DNA of 14,422 nucleotides from Pseudomonadota bacterium (lineage in GTDB: Bacteria; Pseudomonadota; Gammaproteobacteria; Acidithiobacillales; Acidithiobacillaceae): the NCBI GenBank assembly GCA_021827445.1, contig JAKAVW010000040.1, positions 1 to 14,422 on the forward strand. Direction: 5' to 3'. Made by a program: the position numbers and the translations under genes. Of the stretch, positions 1 to 6,011 are shown piece by piece. Below the pieces are notes generated by a model. The model did not search any database and was not told the origin of the DNA. It was given only the letters and a program-made list of their open reading frames with translations. Numbering within the stretch: position 1 is the stretch's first letter; each line of letters opens with the position of its first letter.

Positions 1-60
1 AAGGATGCTTTGCAGGTTGCTTCCCCGACCGGAAACCAGAATCACCAGCCTTTTAGTCAA
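1..60 (-). CDS. purN: Phosphoribosylglycinamide formyltransferase, N-terminal fragment (PurN)
   Basis: This is the first 20 codons of a gene that runs off the left edge of the window. From a TTG at 60-58 the minus strand reads MTKRLVILVSGRGSNLQSIL. That matches the N-terminus of the PurN family, whose first strand is followed by the SGxGSNLQ phosphate-binding loop. PurN transfers a formyl group from 10-formyl-tetrahydrofolate to glycinamide ribonucleotide, the third step of purine synthesis, in the cytoplasm. The start overlaps the purM stop codon by 8 nt, and a GAGGGAG ribosome binding site lies 9 nt upstream inside purM, so translational coupling is likely. A GTG at 45-43 is an alternative start but would remove the first beta strand. 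The purM-purN order is common in proteobacteria. The assignment is firm despite the short length; the TTG start is inferred. Confidence 0.82.
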   Translation of the reverse strand, partial: MTKRLVILVSGRGSNLQSIL

Positions 61-1090
61 GAAAACGTACTCCCTCACCGTCCTGACGTGGCACCAACTG
101 CCCGACAACGAAGGCCTGCTCACCGTTCTCTGTTATAGATTGCACGGCGGCCTGCCTGGATTCCCAGGGAACCATGGCGACCATGCCGATACCCATGTTG
201 AAAACCCGCCGCATTTCCTCTATGGAGACCTGTCCCTGCTCCTGTAACCATTGGAAAATGGCCGGCATTTGCCAGGTTTGGGGATCAATGCGAGCGGCAA
301 GCGCTGCGGGCAGTGAACGGGGCAAGTTTTCTACCAATCCACCGCCGGTAATGTGAGAGAGGGCGTGTACCGTAACCGCCTTGCGCAGGCACTGAATGGC
401 GTTCACATAAATCCGGGTCGGCTGCAGCAGCAGATCCACCAGCGGTTCACCGTTGATCTGGACATGGGCGTGGGCACCGCTGCGTACGAGAATTTCCCGA
501 ATCAGAGAGTAACCGTTACTGTGCGGCCCGGACGAAGCAATGCCAATCACCGCATCTCCTTCCCGGCACGCCGCCCCCGTCAGGATATCGGACTTCTCGA
601 CGATACCCACCGCAAAGCCCGCAAGATCATAATGCCCAGCCGCGTACATGCCGGGCATTTCTGCAGTTTCCCCTCCCAGCAAAGCACAGCCTGCCTGCCG
701 GCAACCCTCGGCCACCCCGGTGATAACCGCTTCGGCTACGGCATTATCCAACTGCCCGCAGGCATAATAGTCGAGGAACCAGAGGGGCTCTGCGCCGGAA
801 ACGAGAATATCGTTGACACACATAGCGACCAGATCAATGCCGATGCTGTTATGTTGATTGGCTTCCAGGGCGAGCAACAGCTTGGTGCCTACCCCATCGG
901 TGCCTGACACCAGTACCGGTTCGCGATACCCGCCGGGTAGGGCGAACAGTCCGCCGAAACCGCCAATACCGCCGAGCACGCCTGGACGGTGGGTACTTTG
1001 GGCAAGGGGTTTGATACGGTCCACCAGCGCATTGCCAGCGTCAATGTTCACCCCGGCGTTGCGATAGGTCAAAGGTTTTGGGGTATCCAC
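53..1090 (-). CDS. purM: Phosphoribosylformylglycinamidine cyclo-ligase (PurM, AIR synthetase)
   Basis: PurM closes the imidazole ring of formylglycinamidine ribonucleotide with ATP to give aminoimidazole ribonucleotide, the fifth step of purine synthesis. From the GTG at 1090 the protein has 345 residues, the same as the E. coli enzyme. It shows the family signatures SGTDGVGTKL (62-71) and GGETAEMPGMY (139-149) of the PurM/SelD/ThiL ATP-binding fold. The frame stays open to an ATG at 1219, but that extension (43 residues) would cross the sodB terminator and the purM promoter seen here. The GTG has a GAGGA ribosome binding site 7 nt upstream, and the E. coli-like length supports it. It overlaps the next gene, purN, by 8 nt and is therefore probably cotranscribed with it. 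Identification is secure. Confidence 0.96.
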   Translation of the reverse strand: MDTPKPLTYRNAGVNIDAGNALVDRIKPLAQSTHRPGVLGGIGGFGGLFALPGGYREPVLVSGTDGVGTKLLLALEANQHNSIGIDLVAMCVNDILVSGAEPLWFLDYYACGQLDNAVAEAVITGVAEGCRQAGCALLGGETAEMPGMYAAGHYDLAGFAVGIVEKSDILTGAACREGDAVIGIASSGPHSNGYSLIREILVRSGAHAHVQINGEPLVDLLLQPTRIYVNAIQCLRKAVTVHALSHITGGGLVENLPRSLPAALAARIDPQTWQMPAIFQWLQEQGQVSIEEMRRVFNMGIGMVAMVPWESRQAAVQSITENGEQAFVVGQLVPRQDGEGVRFLD

Positions 1091-1117
1091 GGTGATTTCC
1101 TCAATGGAGTTTTGGTC

Positions 1118-1146
1118 ATGGTATGGAGGCGTATGGCGCCTGTCAA
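1118..1146 (-). promoter_or_regulatory. Sigma-70 type promoter for purM-purN
   Basis: On the minus strand a perfect -35 box TTGACA (1146-1141) is followed after 17 nt by TACCAT (1123-1118), which matches four of six positions of the -10 consensus. Transcription would start near 1111, leaving about 20 nt of leader with the GAGGA site before the GTG at 1090. It lies between the sodB terminator and purM, exactly where an independent promoter is needed. No PurR-like palindrome was recognised. Confidence 0.7.
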
Positions 1147-1186
1147 AGGGGGTAACCAGCGGGGTCGTGGGGTGAGCCGCGTCCAA

Positions 1187-1210
1187 TAAAAAAGAGCGGC
1201 GAACCGCTCT
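1187..1210 (-). terminator. Intrinsic terminator of sodB
   Basis: Read on the minus strand, a 7-bp perfect stem AGAGCGG / CCGCTCT encloses a TTCG tetraloop and is followed directly by a run of T residues. It starts 26 nt downstream of the sodB stop codon and shows all parts of a Rho-independent terminator. It separates sodB from purM, so the two genes form distinct transcription units. Confidence 0.88.
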
Positions 1211-1235
1211 GTTATACATTAGTCCCTACAACTGA

Positions 1236-1853
1236 TCAGAACCGCTTGAAAATCTGGCCACTTTTGGCCGCCTGGAAGCGTGCTTCTACCACACCCCAGT
1301 TCATGTTCTTGTGAATGGCGGCCAGGTAATCGGCGCGACCGAGGGCCTTCCAGTCCACCATGTAGGCATGCTCGAAGACATCAACGATAACCAGCGGCAC
1401 AAAACCGCCCACATTACCGTCTTCATGAAGCTGGACAAAGTGGTTGTTAATCTGACCGGTGGTGCCGTCGTAGTAGGCGATAGCCCAACCTACGCTCCGG
1501 CTTTTGGCGGCAGACATAAGATCTTCATGCCATGCCTCAGTACTGCCAAACTGCTCAGTGACCGCTGTTTTGAAGCCGGGTGCCTGATCGATGCTGCTGC
1601 CGGGCTTCAACTGGGCAAAGTAGTACTCATGCAAAACCATGCCGTTATATTCGAAGCCAAAGCGCCGACGACGATCTGCATAGGTGAGTGACCCGGTTTT
1701 GCCAGCGGCACGCATTTCCGCAAGCTCTTTGTGCAACGCATTGCTTTGATTGATGTAACCAACATAAAGTCCCCAGTGATCATTGATTTGGGCATCCGAG
1801 ATGCCATCCAGGCCGCTGGGCTTTAATTCTTCGCGCACGCTATATTCGGACAT
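1236..1853 (-). CDS. sodB: Superoxide dismutase, Fe/Mn family (divergent type)
   Basis: The 205-residue protein belongs to the Fe/Mn superoxide dismutase family, which converts superoxide to oxygen and hydrogen peroxide. The metal ligands can be placed at H26, H75, D158 and H162; the last two lie in DVFEHAYMVD, a variant of the family's DVWEHAYY signature. It is cytoplasmic, with no signal peptide. Oddities: the usual HHxKHHxxYV helix is replaced by HWGLYVGYIN, so the second-shell His is absent and the gateway Tyr is one residue closer. The DVWEHAY tryptophan is Phe. The residue four before the second ligand is Gly71, as in Mn enzymes, and the second-shell Gln near 143 appears to be His. Metal preference (Fe, Mn or either) cannot be decided by eye. 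An AGGAG site lies 8 nt before the ATG. The gene is monocistronic: own promoter, and a strong terminator 26 nt after the stop. Confidence 0.9.
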   Translation of the reverse strand: MSEYSVREELKPSGLDGISDAQINDHWGLYVGYINQSNALHKELAEMRAAGKTGSLTYADRRRRFGFEYNGMVLHEYYFAQLKPGSSIDQAPGFKTAVTEQFGSTEAWHEDLMSAAKSRSVGWAIAYYDGTTGQINNHFVQLHEDGNVGGFVPLVIVDVFEHAYMVDWKALGRADYLAAIHKNMNWGVVEARFQAAKSGQIFKRF

Positions 1854-1901
1854 TTACTATTCTCCTGATTTCAAGTTTGGAACTGAACCAACGCTCTTCG
1901 G

Positions 1902-1930
1902 ATTGTAGTCAGTGGTTGGGCCATCTGCAA
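1902..1930 (-). promoter_or_regulatory. Putative sodB promoter
   Basis: On the minus strand TACAAT (1907-1902, five of six to the -10 consensus) is preceded at 17 nt by TTGCAG (1930-1925), a weak -35 with TTG conserved. The start point would be near 1895, giving a leader of about 40 nt before the sodB ATG at 1853. The weak -35 box touches a 16-bp palindrome (1931-1946), which may point to activator or repressor control. Confidence 0.5.
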
Positions 1931-1946
1931 ACGACCTCCCGGTCGT
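1931..1946. repeat. Palindrome between divergent sodB and pgsA promoters
   Basis: ACGACC, a 4-nt spacer TCCC, then GGTCGT form a perfect 6-bp inverted repeat. It abuts the putative sodB -35 box (1925-1930) and lies 27 nt before the pgsA -35 box (1974-1979). Such a position fits an operator for a dimeric regulator, although a short chance palindrome cannot be excluded. It does not resemble a Fur box. Confidence 0.45.
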
Positions 1947-1973
1947 CTGAGCCGATGCTGCCCGTAATTCTTC

Positions 1974-2002
1974 TTGACAGTTGCCGCACCCTTGCCTAGC
2001 TT
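1974..2002 (+). promoter_or_regulatory. Putative pgsA-hda-yihY promoter, possibly leaderless
   Basis: A perfect TTGACA (1974-1979) is followed after 17 nt by TAGCTT (1997-2002), a weak -10 box matching three of six positions. The predicted start near 2009 falls on or next to the pgsA ATG at 2010. No Shine-Dalgarno sequence precedes that ATG, which would be consistent with a leaderless transcript. Confidence 0.45.
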
Positions 2003-2009
2003 CACTGCG

Positions 2010-2558
2010 ATGAACCTGCCGAATCTATTGACCTTGTTGCGAATCTTTCTGGTACCAGTGATTTTCTACGCGCTGGCGAAGGGGCTTTTCGTCGTGGCTC
2101 TGATCATTTTTTTGGCGGCGGCGATTACGGACGCACTGGATGGTTGGATAGCTCGTCATTTTTGTCTCCAGACCCGCTTGGGGGCTGTCCTCGATCCGCT
2201 GGCTGATAAATTACTCGTAGTGACGACGGTCATCACGCTGACCTGGTTGCAGCGTATTCCTTTATGGGTGACTGTTGCCATTATCTCCCGGGACTCGCTG
2301 ATCGTCGGTGGCAGCCTGCTCTACCTGCTATTGATTGGAAGATTTAGTGTCTGCCCAACGCTGCTGTCGAAATGGAATACTGCGTTGCAGCTTGTCGTCA
2401 TAGTGCTGGTGCTGTTATTGGCGGCATGCCATTGGCATGTCCCGCTGCTGCCAATCTTTGCGTTAGTGTTCCTGATGGCCGTTGTGTCCGGGGGGCAGTA
2501 TGTCTGGGTCTGGAGCCGCAAGGCAATTGCTCAGGAGGGAGCCTCCAGCGAATCATGA
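2010..2558 (+). CDS. pgsA: CDP-alcohol phosphatidyltransferase, probable phosphatidylglycerophosphate synthase (PgsA)
   Basis: This 182-residue integral membrane enzyme probably transfers the phosphatidyl group of CDP-diacylglycerol to glycerol 3-phosphate, the committed step to phosphatidylglycerol and cardiolipin. The complete family motif DxxDGxxARx8Gx3Dx3D is present with D41, D44, G45, A48, R49, G58, D62 and D66. The rest is mostly hydrophobic helices, and the N-terminus MNLPNLLTLLRI and the length are typical of PgsA. The frame is open back to a TTG at 1974, but that TTG is part of a good -35 box and the extension is not conserved, so the ATG at 2010 was chosen; it lacks a ribosome binding site. 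The stop overlaps the hda ATG (ATGA). Other CDP-alcohol transferases share the motif, so the glycerol 3-phosphate specificity is inferred from N-terminus and length. Confidence 0.8.
   Translation: MNLPNLLTLLRIFLVPVIFYALAKGLFVVALIIFLAAAITDALDGWIARHFCLQTRLGAVLDPLADKLLVVTTVITLTWLQRIPLWVTVAIISRDSLIVGGSLLYLLLIGRFSVCPTLLSKWNTALQLVVIVLVLLLAACHWHVPLLPIFALVFLMAVVSGGQYVWVWSRKAIAQEGASSES
2534..2546 (+). promoter_or_regulatory. Hairpin containing the only purine-rich ribosome site before hda
   Basis: GGAGG, loop GAG, CCTCC form a 5-bp hairpin inside the end of pgsA. The AGGAGG it buries lies 16 nt before the hda ATG, farther than usual. Ribosomes finishing pgsA would melt the stem and could reinitiate at the overlapping ATGA, so hda output would depend on pgsA translation. 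This is inference from sequence alone. Confidence 0.3.
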
Positions 2559-3268
2559 GTGAGATGCGACAACTTGTTCTTCCCTTGGGGGTGAAGTCAC
2601 AAACAAGCCTGGAAGACTTTTATCCCCATCCGAATGCCGAGGCGCTGCGAGCGGTGTTGAACCTGGTAGCGGAACGGCAGAGCCATTGTCTTTACCTTTA
2701 TGGGCCGGGTGGAGTGGGTAAAAGTCATTTACTGCTGGGGGCAGCATCCGCGGTTGCTGGATGGATACCTTATCTAGACTGCAGCGATATCACAAATCCG
2801 TTTAATATGATAACGGATCCGGAAATGTTCTCCAGTCTGGCAGAGGCTCCTCTGTTGTGTCTGGATAATGTCGAAACCTGGGCAGGTCAGCGCGATAAGG
2901 AAACTTTTTTCTTTGATATCTATAATGAACGTATGGGTTGCGGGCACCCGATACTTCTTGCTGGTCGACAATCACCTCAGCTTACTGAATGGGTGCTCCC
3001 GGACTGGGCAAGCCGGGTGAGTGCGGGTTTGCAATACGCCCTGCGTTTTCCCAGTGATGCGGAGAGGAGTGTTATTTTACAGGAAATGGCGCAGCGCCGA
3101 GGCCTGCAGATTGGTATGGACGCCACTCATTATCTGTTACGGCATTATCCGCGCGATCTTGGTGCGCTGGATCGCATGCTGAGCGTTCTGGATACCAGGA
3201 GCTGGGAGCAGCAACGAGAAGTGACCATCCCTTTCATACGCCTTTGTCTGGCTGCGGAGAGCTTGTGA
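2555..3268 (+). CDS. hda: DnaA-homologous replication inhibitor (Hda)
   Basis: Hda is an AAA+ protein that, bound to the DNA-loaded sliding clamp, stimulates ATP hydrolysis on DnaA and so prevents re-initiation. The 237-residue product has a clamp-binding peptide QLVLPL at residues 6-11, close to the QLxLPL consensus. It then shows Walker A GPGGVGKSH (50-58), Walker B around LLCLDNVE (100-107) and a box VII arginine in WASRVSAG (R154). It stops after the AAA+ domain and has no DnaA-type DNA-binding domain, as expected. The ATG overlaps the pgsA stop; a second ATG three codons later (2564) would leave the clamp motif only two residues from the N-terminus. It is expected to be cotranscribed with pgsA and with yihY, which starts in its stop codon. 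Confidence 0.9.
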   Translation: MSEMRQLVLPLGVKSQTSLEDFYPHPNAEALRAVLNLVAERQSHCLYLYGPGGVGKSHLLLGAASAVAGWIPYLDCSDITNPFNMITDPEMFSSLAEAPLLCLDNVETWAGQRDKETFFFDIYNERMGCGHPILLAGRQSPQLTEWVLPDWASRVSAGLQYALRFPSDAERSVILQEMAQRRGLQIGMDATHYLLRHYPRDLGALDRMLSVLDTRSWEQQREVTIPFIRLCLAAESL

Positions 3269-4152
3269 TGACGGAAAAAACACCGCCGCGCCAATGCTTT
3301 CGCGAGAAGGACAAGGCATTAACACCCGCTCCCAAGGAAAATGCCAATCATTGGCTGCGGATGGCCCACCGAATATACCGTGCATGGCATGGTTTTTGGC
3401 TTGACGAATGTATCGATCGTGCGGGCTTGCTCGCTTATACCACCCTCTTTGGGTTAATACCGGTGGTGGTGCTGGTCTTCAGTCTATGGAATCTGGTGGG
3501 GTTCAGCGTGGTCCATCGTGCCCAGATTGATCATTTGATTTTACGCAGCTTTGTCCCGCAGACGGGGGGTGCAATTCTGCGTCAGGTAAACAACCTCGCA
3601 GCGCGGGGTGCCCAATTGGGTTTGTTTGGCATATTAGGGTTGAGCATCACCGCGATTTTTCTGCTTCATGAAGTAGAGCGACATTTCAACGCCATCTGGG
3701 GTGTCACTCCGACTTGCCTGTGGTGTCGCGTTTTACGCTACGTGGCTATGCTGGTGTTCGGCCCGTTCAGCTTTGCGCTCATCCTCCTGCCGCTGCTTGG
3801 TCCCCTGCAACCGCTGCTGGCCTACCTGGCATATATCCCGGTCTTGCCCCCCTTCCTGAGTTATGCGTTTACCCTTCTGGTGGTCACAGTGGTGATGGCA
3901 GTGCTCTACAAAATACTGCCCTCGGCGGTTACGCGCTGGCGGGATGTCTTTGTTGGCGGCGTATCCGCCGCCATCCTGTTCGAAGCCGCCAAGATTGTGC
4001 TGGCGGGTTATCTGCGATTTTCAGCCTTCGAAACCATATATGGTGCTTTGGGTGCCTTTCCTGTTTTTCTCCTCTGGCTATATATGGCCTGGGTGATTGT
4101 CTTGTTCGGTGCGGAGATAGCAGCGGCTGCGATTATCCGTGATAATCATTAG
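3268..4152 (+). CDS. YihY/BrkB family inner-membrane protein
   Basis: The 294-residue protein belongs to the YihY/BrkB family, once wrongly listed as ribonuclease BN. About six membrane segments can be read, near residues 53-79, 117-134, 159-184, 187-213, 226-249 and 262-290. The hydrophilic N-terminus of about 45 residues is probably cytoplasmic. Family features include HFNAIWGV (139-146) before the third helix and YGALGAFPVFLLWLYMAWV in the last one. The biochemical role of the family is not established; transport or envelope functions have been proposed. The ATG overlaps the hda stop (TGATG) and has GGAGAG 6 nt upstream. Its last 14 nt overlap an upstream GTG candidate for the next gene, but that start is less likely than the ATG at 4250. 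Confidence 0.88.
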   Translation: MTEKTPPRQCFREKDKALTPAPKENANHWLRMAHRIYRAWHGFWLDECIDRAGLLAYTTLFGLIPVVVLVFSLWNLVGFSVVHRAQIDHLILRSFVPQTGGAILRQVNNLAARGAQLGLFGILGLSITAIFLLHEVERHFNAIWGVTPTCLWCRVLRYVAMLVFGPFSFALILLPLLGPLQPLLAYLAYIPVLPPFLSYAFTLLVVTVVMAVLYKILPSAVTRWRDVFVGGVSAAILFEAAKIVLAGYLRFSAFETIYGALGAFPVFLLWLYMAWVIVLFGAEIAAAAIIRDNH

Positions 4153-4211
4153 GGATATTTCACTCGGCGCATTAGCATGCCGAATGGAGAGGAAAAGTCG
4201 CTGGCAAACTC

Positions 4212-4240
4212 TTTACTTGCAGCGCCGTGATCGCTACTAT
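4212..4240 (+). promoter_or_regulatory. Possible promoter for yceD-rpmF-plsX-fab cluster
   Basis: TTTACT (4212-4217) and TACTAT (4235-4240), each four of six to the sigma-70 consensus, are separated by 17 nt. A start near 4247 would place the yceD ATG (4250) almost at the 5' end of the mRNA. The boxes are imperfect, so confidence is limited, but a promoter is expected between yihY and the L32/fatty-acid cluster. Confidence 0.32.
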
Positions 4241-4249
4241 GCCGCGCTT

Positions 4250-4717
4250 ATGTTCTCCGCCAAAGCATCCAGCTTGCTGATCGCCCGGGTGTCTGTCCAT
4301 GGTGACAGGCTGGAGGGCATTATTGATCCTTGTGGATGGTTGCGCTTGGCTGAGGCACTGATCAGTGTGCAGACAGTGACAGTGAGTGTGGACCTTGATC
4401 TGATCCGCAGGGGGCAGGTAATTGCCGCTGATGGCCATATAGAGGTACTTGGTGAGGTTCGTTGCGAACGCTGTATGGGTGCTATGCCATTACGGCTTTC
4501 TGTAACCGTGCATAGCGGATTGGCAGAACAGGAGTCGGCAGTGCTCGCTCTGGATTCTACTTTAGAGGCGGTTATTGCTGAAAATGGTGTGGTTGCTCAG
4601 CAAGCCTGGCTGGAAGATGAAGTACTACTGGCCTTGCCGATGATTCCACGCTGTGCGGAGTGGAAGTCAGGCATTTGCCCGGTTTCCGGGCTTGATCCGT
4701 TAACCGTTGTTAAATGA
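4250..4717 (+). CDS. yceD: YceD/DUF177 family protein (23S rRNA accumulation protein)
   Basis: The 155-residue product matches the YceD/DUF177 family, found almost always just upstream of rpmF and implicated in 23S rRNA accumulation; the mechanism is unresolved. Recognisable features are the CxxC pair in RCERC (C72, C75) and the conserved block LEDEVLLALPMIP (121-133), equivalent to VEDEIILALPVVP in E. coli. The region LRLAEALISV (31-40) aligns with E. coli VERVAESVVSV at nearly the same distance from the N-terminus, which favours the ATG at 4250. No Shine-Dalgarno sequence is visible. Earlier in-frame starts exist at GTG 4139 and ATG 4184, but they also lack a ribosome site and add residues not seen in relatives. 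The C-terminus is shorter than in E. coli and lacks its NPFAVLASL-type end. rpmF follows after 40 nt. Confidence 0.82.
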   Translation: MFSAKASSLLIARVSVHGDRLEGIIDPCGWLRLAEALISVQTVTVSVDLDLIRRGQVIAADGHIEVLGEVRCERCMGAMPLRLSVTVHSGLAEQESAVLALDSTLEAVIAENGVVAQQAWLEDEVLLALPMIPRCAEWKSGICPVSGLDPLTVVK

Positions 4718-4757
4718 AGTGCAGTACATTTTGATACAAATCGGGAGAAATTGAGTC

Positions 4758-4943
4758 ATGGCCGTTCCACAAAGTAAAACTTCCCATTCTCGTCGTAACA
4801 TGCGACGTGCCCACGATTTTCTGGTGACCATAAATCGTTCCGTATGTGCCAATTGTGGGGCGGCAAAGTTGCCTCATCATGTGTGCCCGGAATGTGGTTT
4901 CTATAAAGGCCGCGAGATCGTGAAGAAGGCGGTCGAAGCCTGA
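4758..4943 (+). CDS. rpmF: 50S ribosomal protein L32
   Basis: The 61-residue basic protein is ribosomal protein L32. It begins MAVPQSKTSHSRRNMRRAHD, the usual L32 start, and carries a zinc-ribbon type pair of CxxC motifs (C30/C33 and C43/C46). All four cysteines are kept, so this is the zinc-binding form and not a Cys-minus paralogue. A GGGAGA ribosome site precedes the ATG by about 9 nt. It sits between yceD and plsX, the conserved arrangement that links ribosome synthesis with fatty-acid synthesis. A possible extended -10 element, TGATACAAA, lies at 4732-4740 just upstream without a clear -35 partner. Confidence 0.98.
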   Translation: MAVPQSKTSHSRRNMRRAHDFLVTINRSVCANCGAAKLPHHVCPECGFYKGREIVKKAVEA

Positions 4944-4980
4944 CTGCGCTATCGTACCAGAGCATCCTGCGGCCTTTGCG

Positions 4981-6006
4981 ATGCCGCATATTGCGGTAGA
5001 TGCCATGAGTGGTGATGCCGGGCCGTCGACGGTGGTGCTCGCCATCCGTGATCTGCTCAAGGATTACCCCGATGTGATTTTTCACATGGTCGGCGATGCG
5101 AATACCCTCCAGGCGGAGCTTGCACGATCACGCTTGCAAGGCTCAGTGCAGATCGTTGTACATCACGCCAGTCAGGTAGTGGCGATGGATGAGGCACCGT
5201 CACAGGCCTTACGCGGCAAACGGGACTCGTCCATGCATGTCGCCATCGGCCTGTTGCGGGAAGGGCATGCTGATGCGGTGGTCAGTGCGGGCAACACGGG
5301 TGCGCTGATGGCGCTCGGCAAAGTGTTTCTTCGCACCATTCCCGGCATAGACCGACCGGCTATTGCGGCGTTTCTGCCGACGACGGCAGGGCGTTTCCTC
5401 GCGCTGGATTTGGGTGCCAATGTCGATTGTCATCCGGAACATCTCCTGCAGTTCGCGGTAATGGGTTCGATACTTGCCGAGCGTGTCATGGGTCTCGCCA
5501 AGCCGCGGGTCGGCCTGCTCAATATCGGCTCTGAAGACATCAAGGGCAATGAGCAGGTCAAAGAGGCCGCGCTACTCCTGCGTGCTGCCAAGCTGAATTT
5601 TATTGGCAATGTAGAAGGTTCCGATCTTTATCGGGGCATCGCTGATGTGGTGGTGTGTGACGGCTTTGTGGGTAATGTAGCGCTGAAGACGTCTGAAGGA
5701 CTAGCGTGGATGATCAGTCAGGAACTGCGTGCCAGCTATACCAACGGCTGGTATGGGCGTATTGCGTATTTGGTCAATCGTCCCATCTTGCAGAGTCTGC
5801 GCCGCCGCCTCGACTCTCGCCAGTACAATGGCGCCACCCTGTTGGGACTGAATGGCATCGTCATCAAGAGTCACGGAAACGCTGACCGCTTTGCCTTTGC
5901 CTGTGCCGTGGAGGTGGCTATCGCCGAAGCCAAGCATCGCCTGACCTTGCGTATTGCCGAAGTAATTCAGAAAAGTCTTGATCCTGCGGTGCGAAGCAGC
6001 GCGTGA
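4981..6006 (+). CDS. plsX: Phosphate acyltransferase (PlsX)
   Basis: PlsX makes acyl-phosphate from acyl-ACP and inorganic phosphate, feeding the PlsY step of phosphatidic acid synthesis at the membrane. The 341-residue protein starts IAVDAMSGDAGP, a variant of the DxMGGDxGP signature with Ser for the first Gly. It continues with SAGNTGALMALG near residues 101-112 and CDGFVGNVALKTSEG near 224-238, all typical of the family. The ATG lies 37 nt after rpmF with no strong Shine-Dalgarno sequence. The last codons overlap a potential GTG start of fabH. Together with fabH and fabD it forms the conserved plsX-fabH-fabD block. Confidence 0.96.
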   Translation: MPHIAVDAMSGDAGPSTVVLAIRDLLKDYPDVIFHMVGDANTLQAELARSRLQGSVQIVVHHASQVVAMDEAPSQALRGKRDSSMHVAIGLLREGHADAVVSAGNTGALMALGKVFLRTIPGIDRPAIAAFLPTTAGRFLALDLGANVDCHPEHLLQFAVMGSILAERVMGLAKPRVGLLNIGSEDIKGNEQVKEAALLLRAAKLNFIGNVEGSDLYRGIADVVVCDGFVGNVALKTSEGLAWMISQELRASYTNGWYGRIAYLVNRPILQSLRRRLDSRQYNGATLLGLNGIVIKSHGNADRFAFACAVEVAIAEAKHRLTLRIAEVIQKSLDPAVRSSA

Positions 6007-6011
6007 AACTC

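Noticed and set aside
353..907. 184-residue plus-strand ORF antisense to purM
   Set aside because: It is fully inside purM on the other strand, with no domain; PurM identity is certain.
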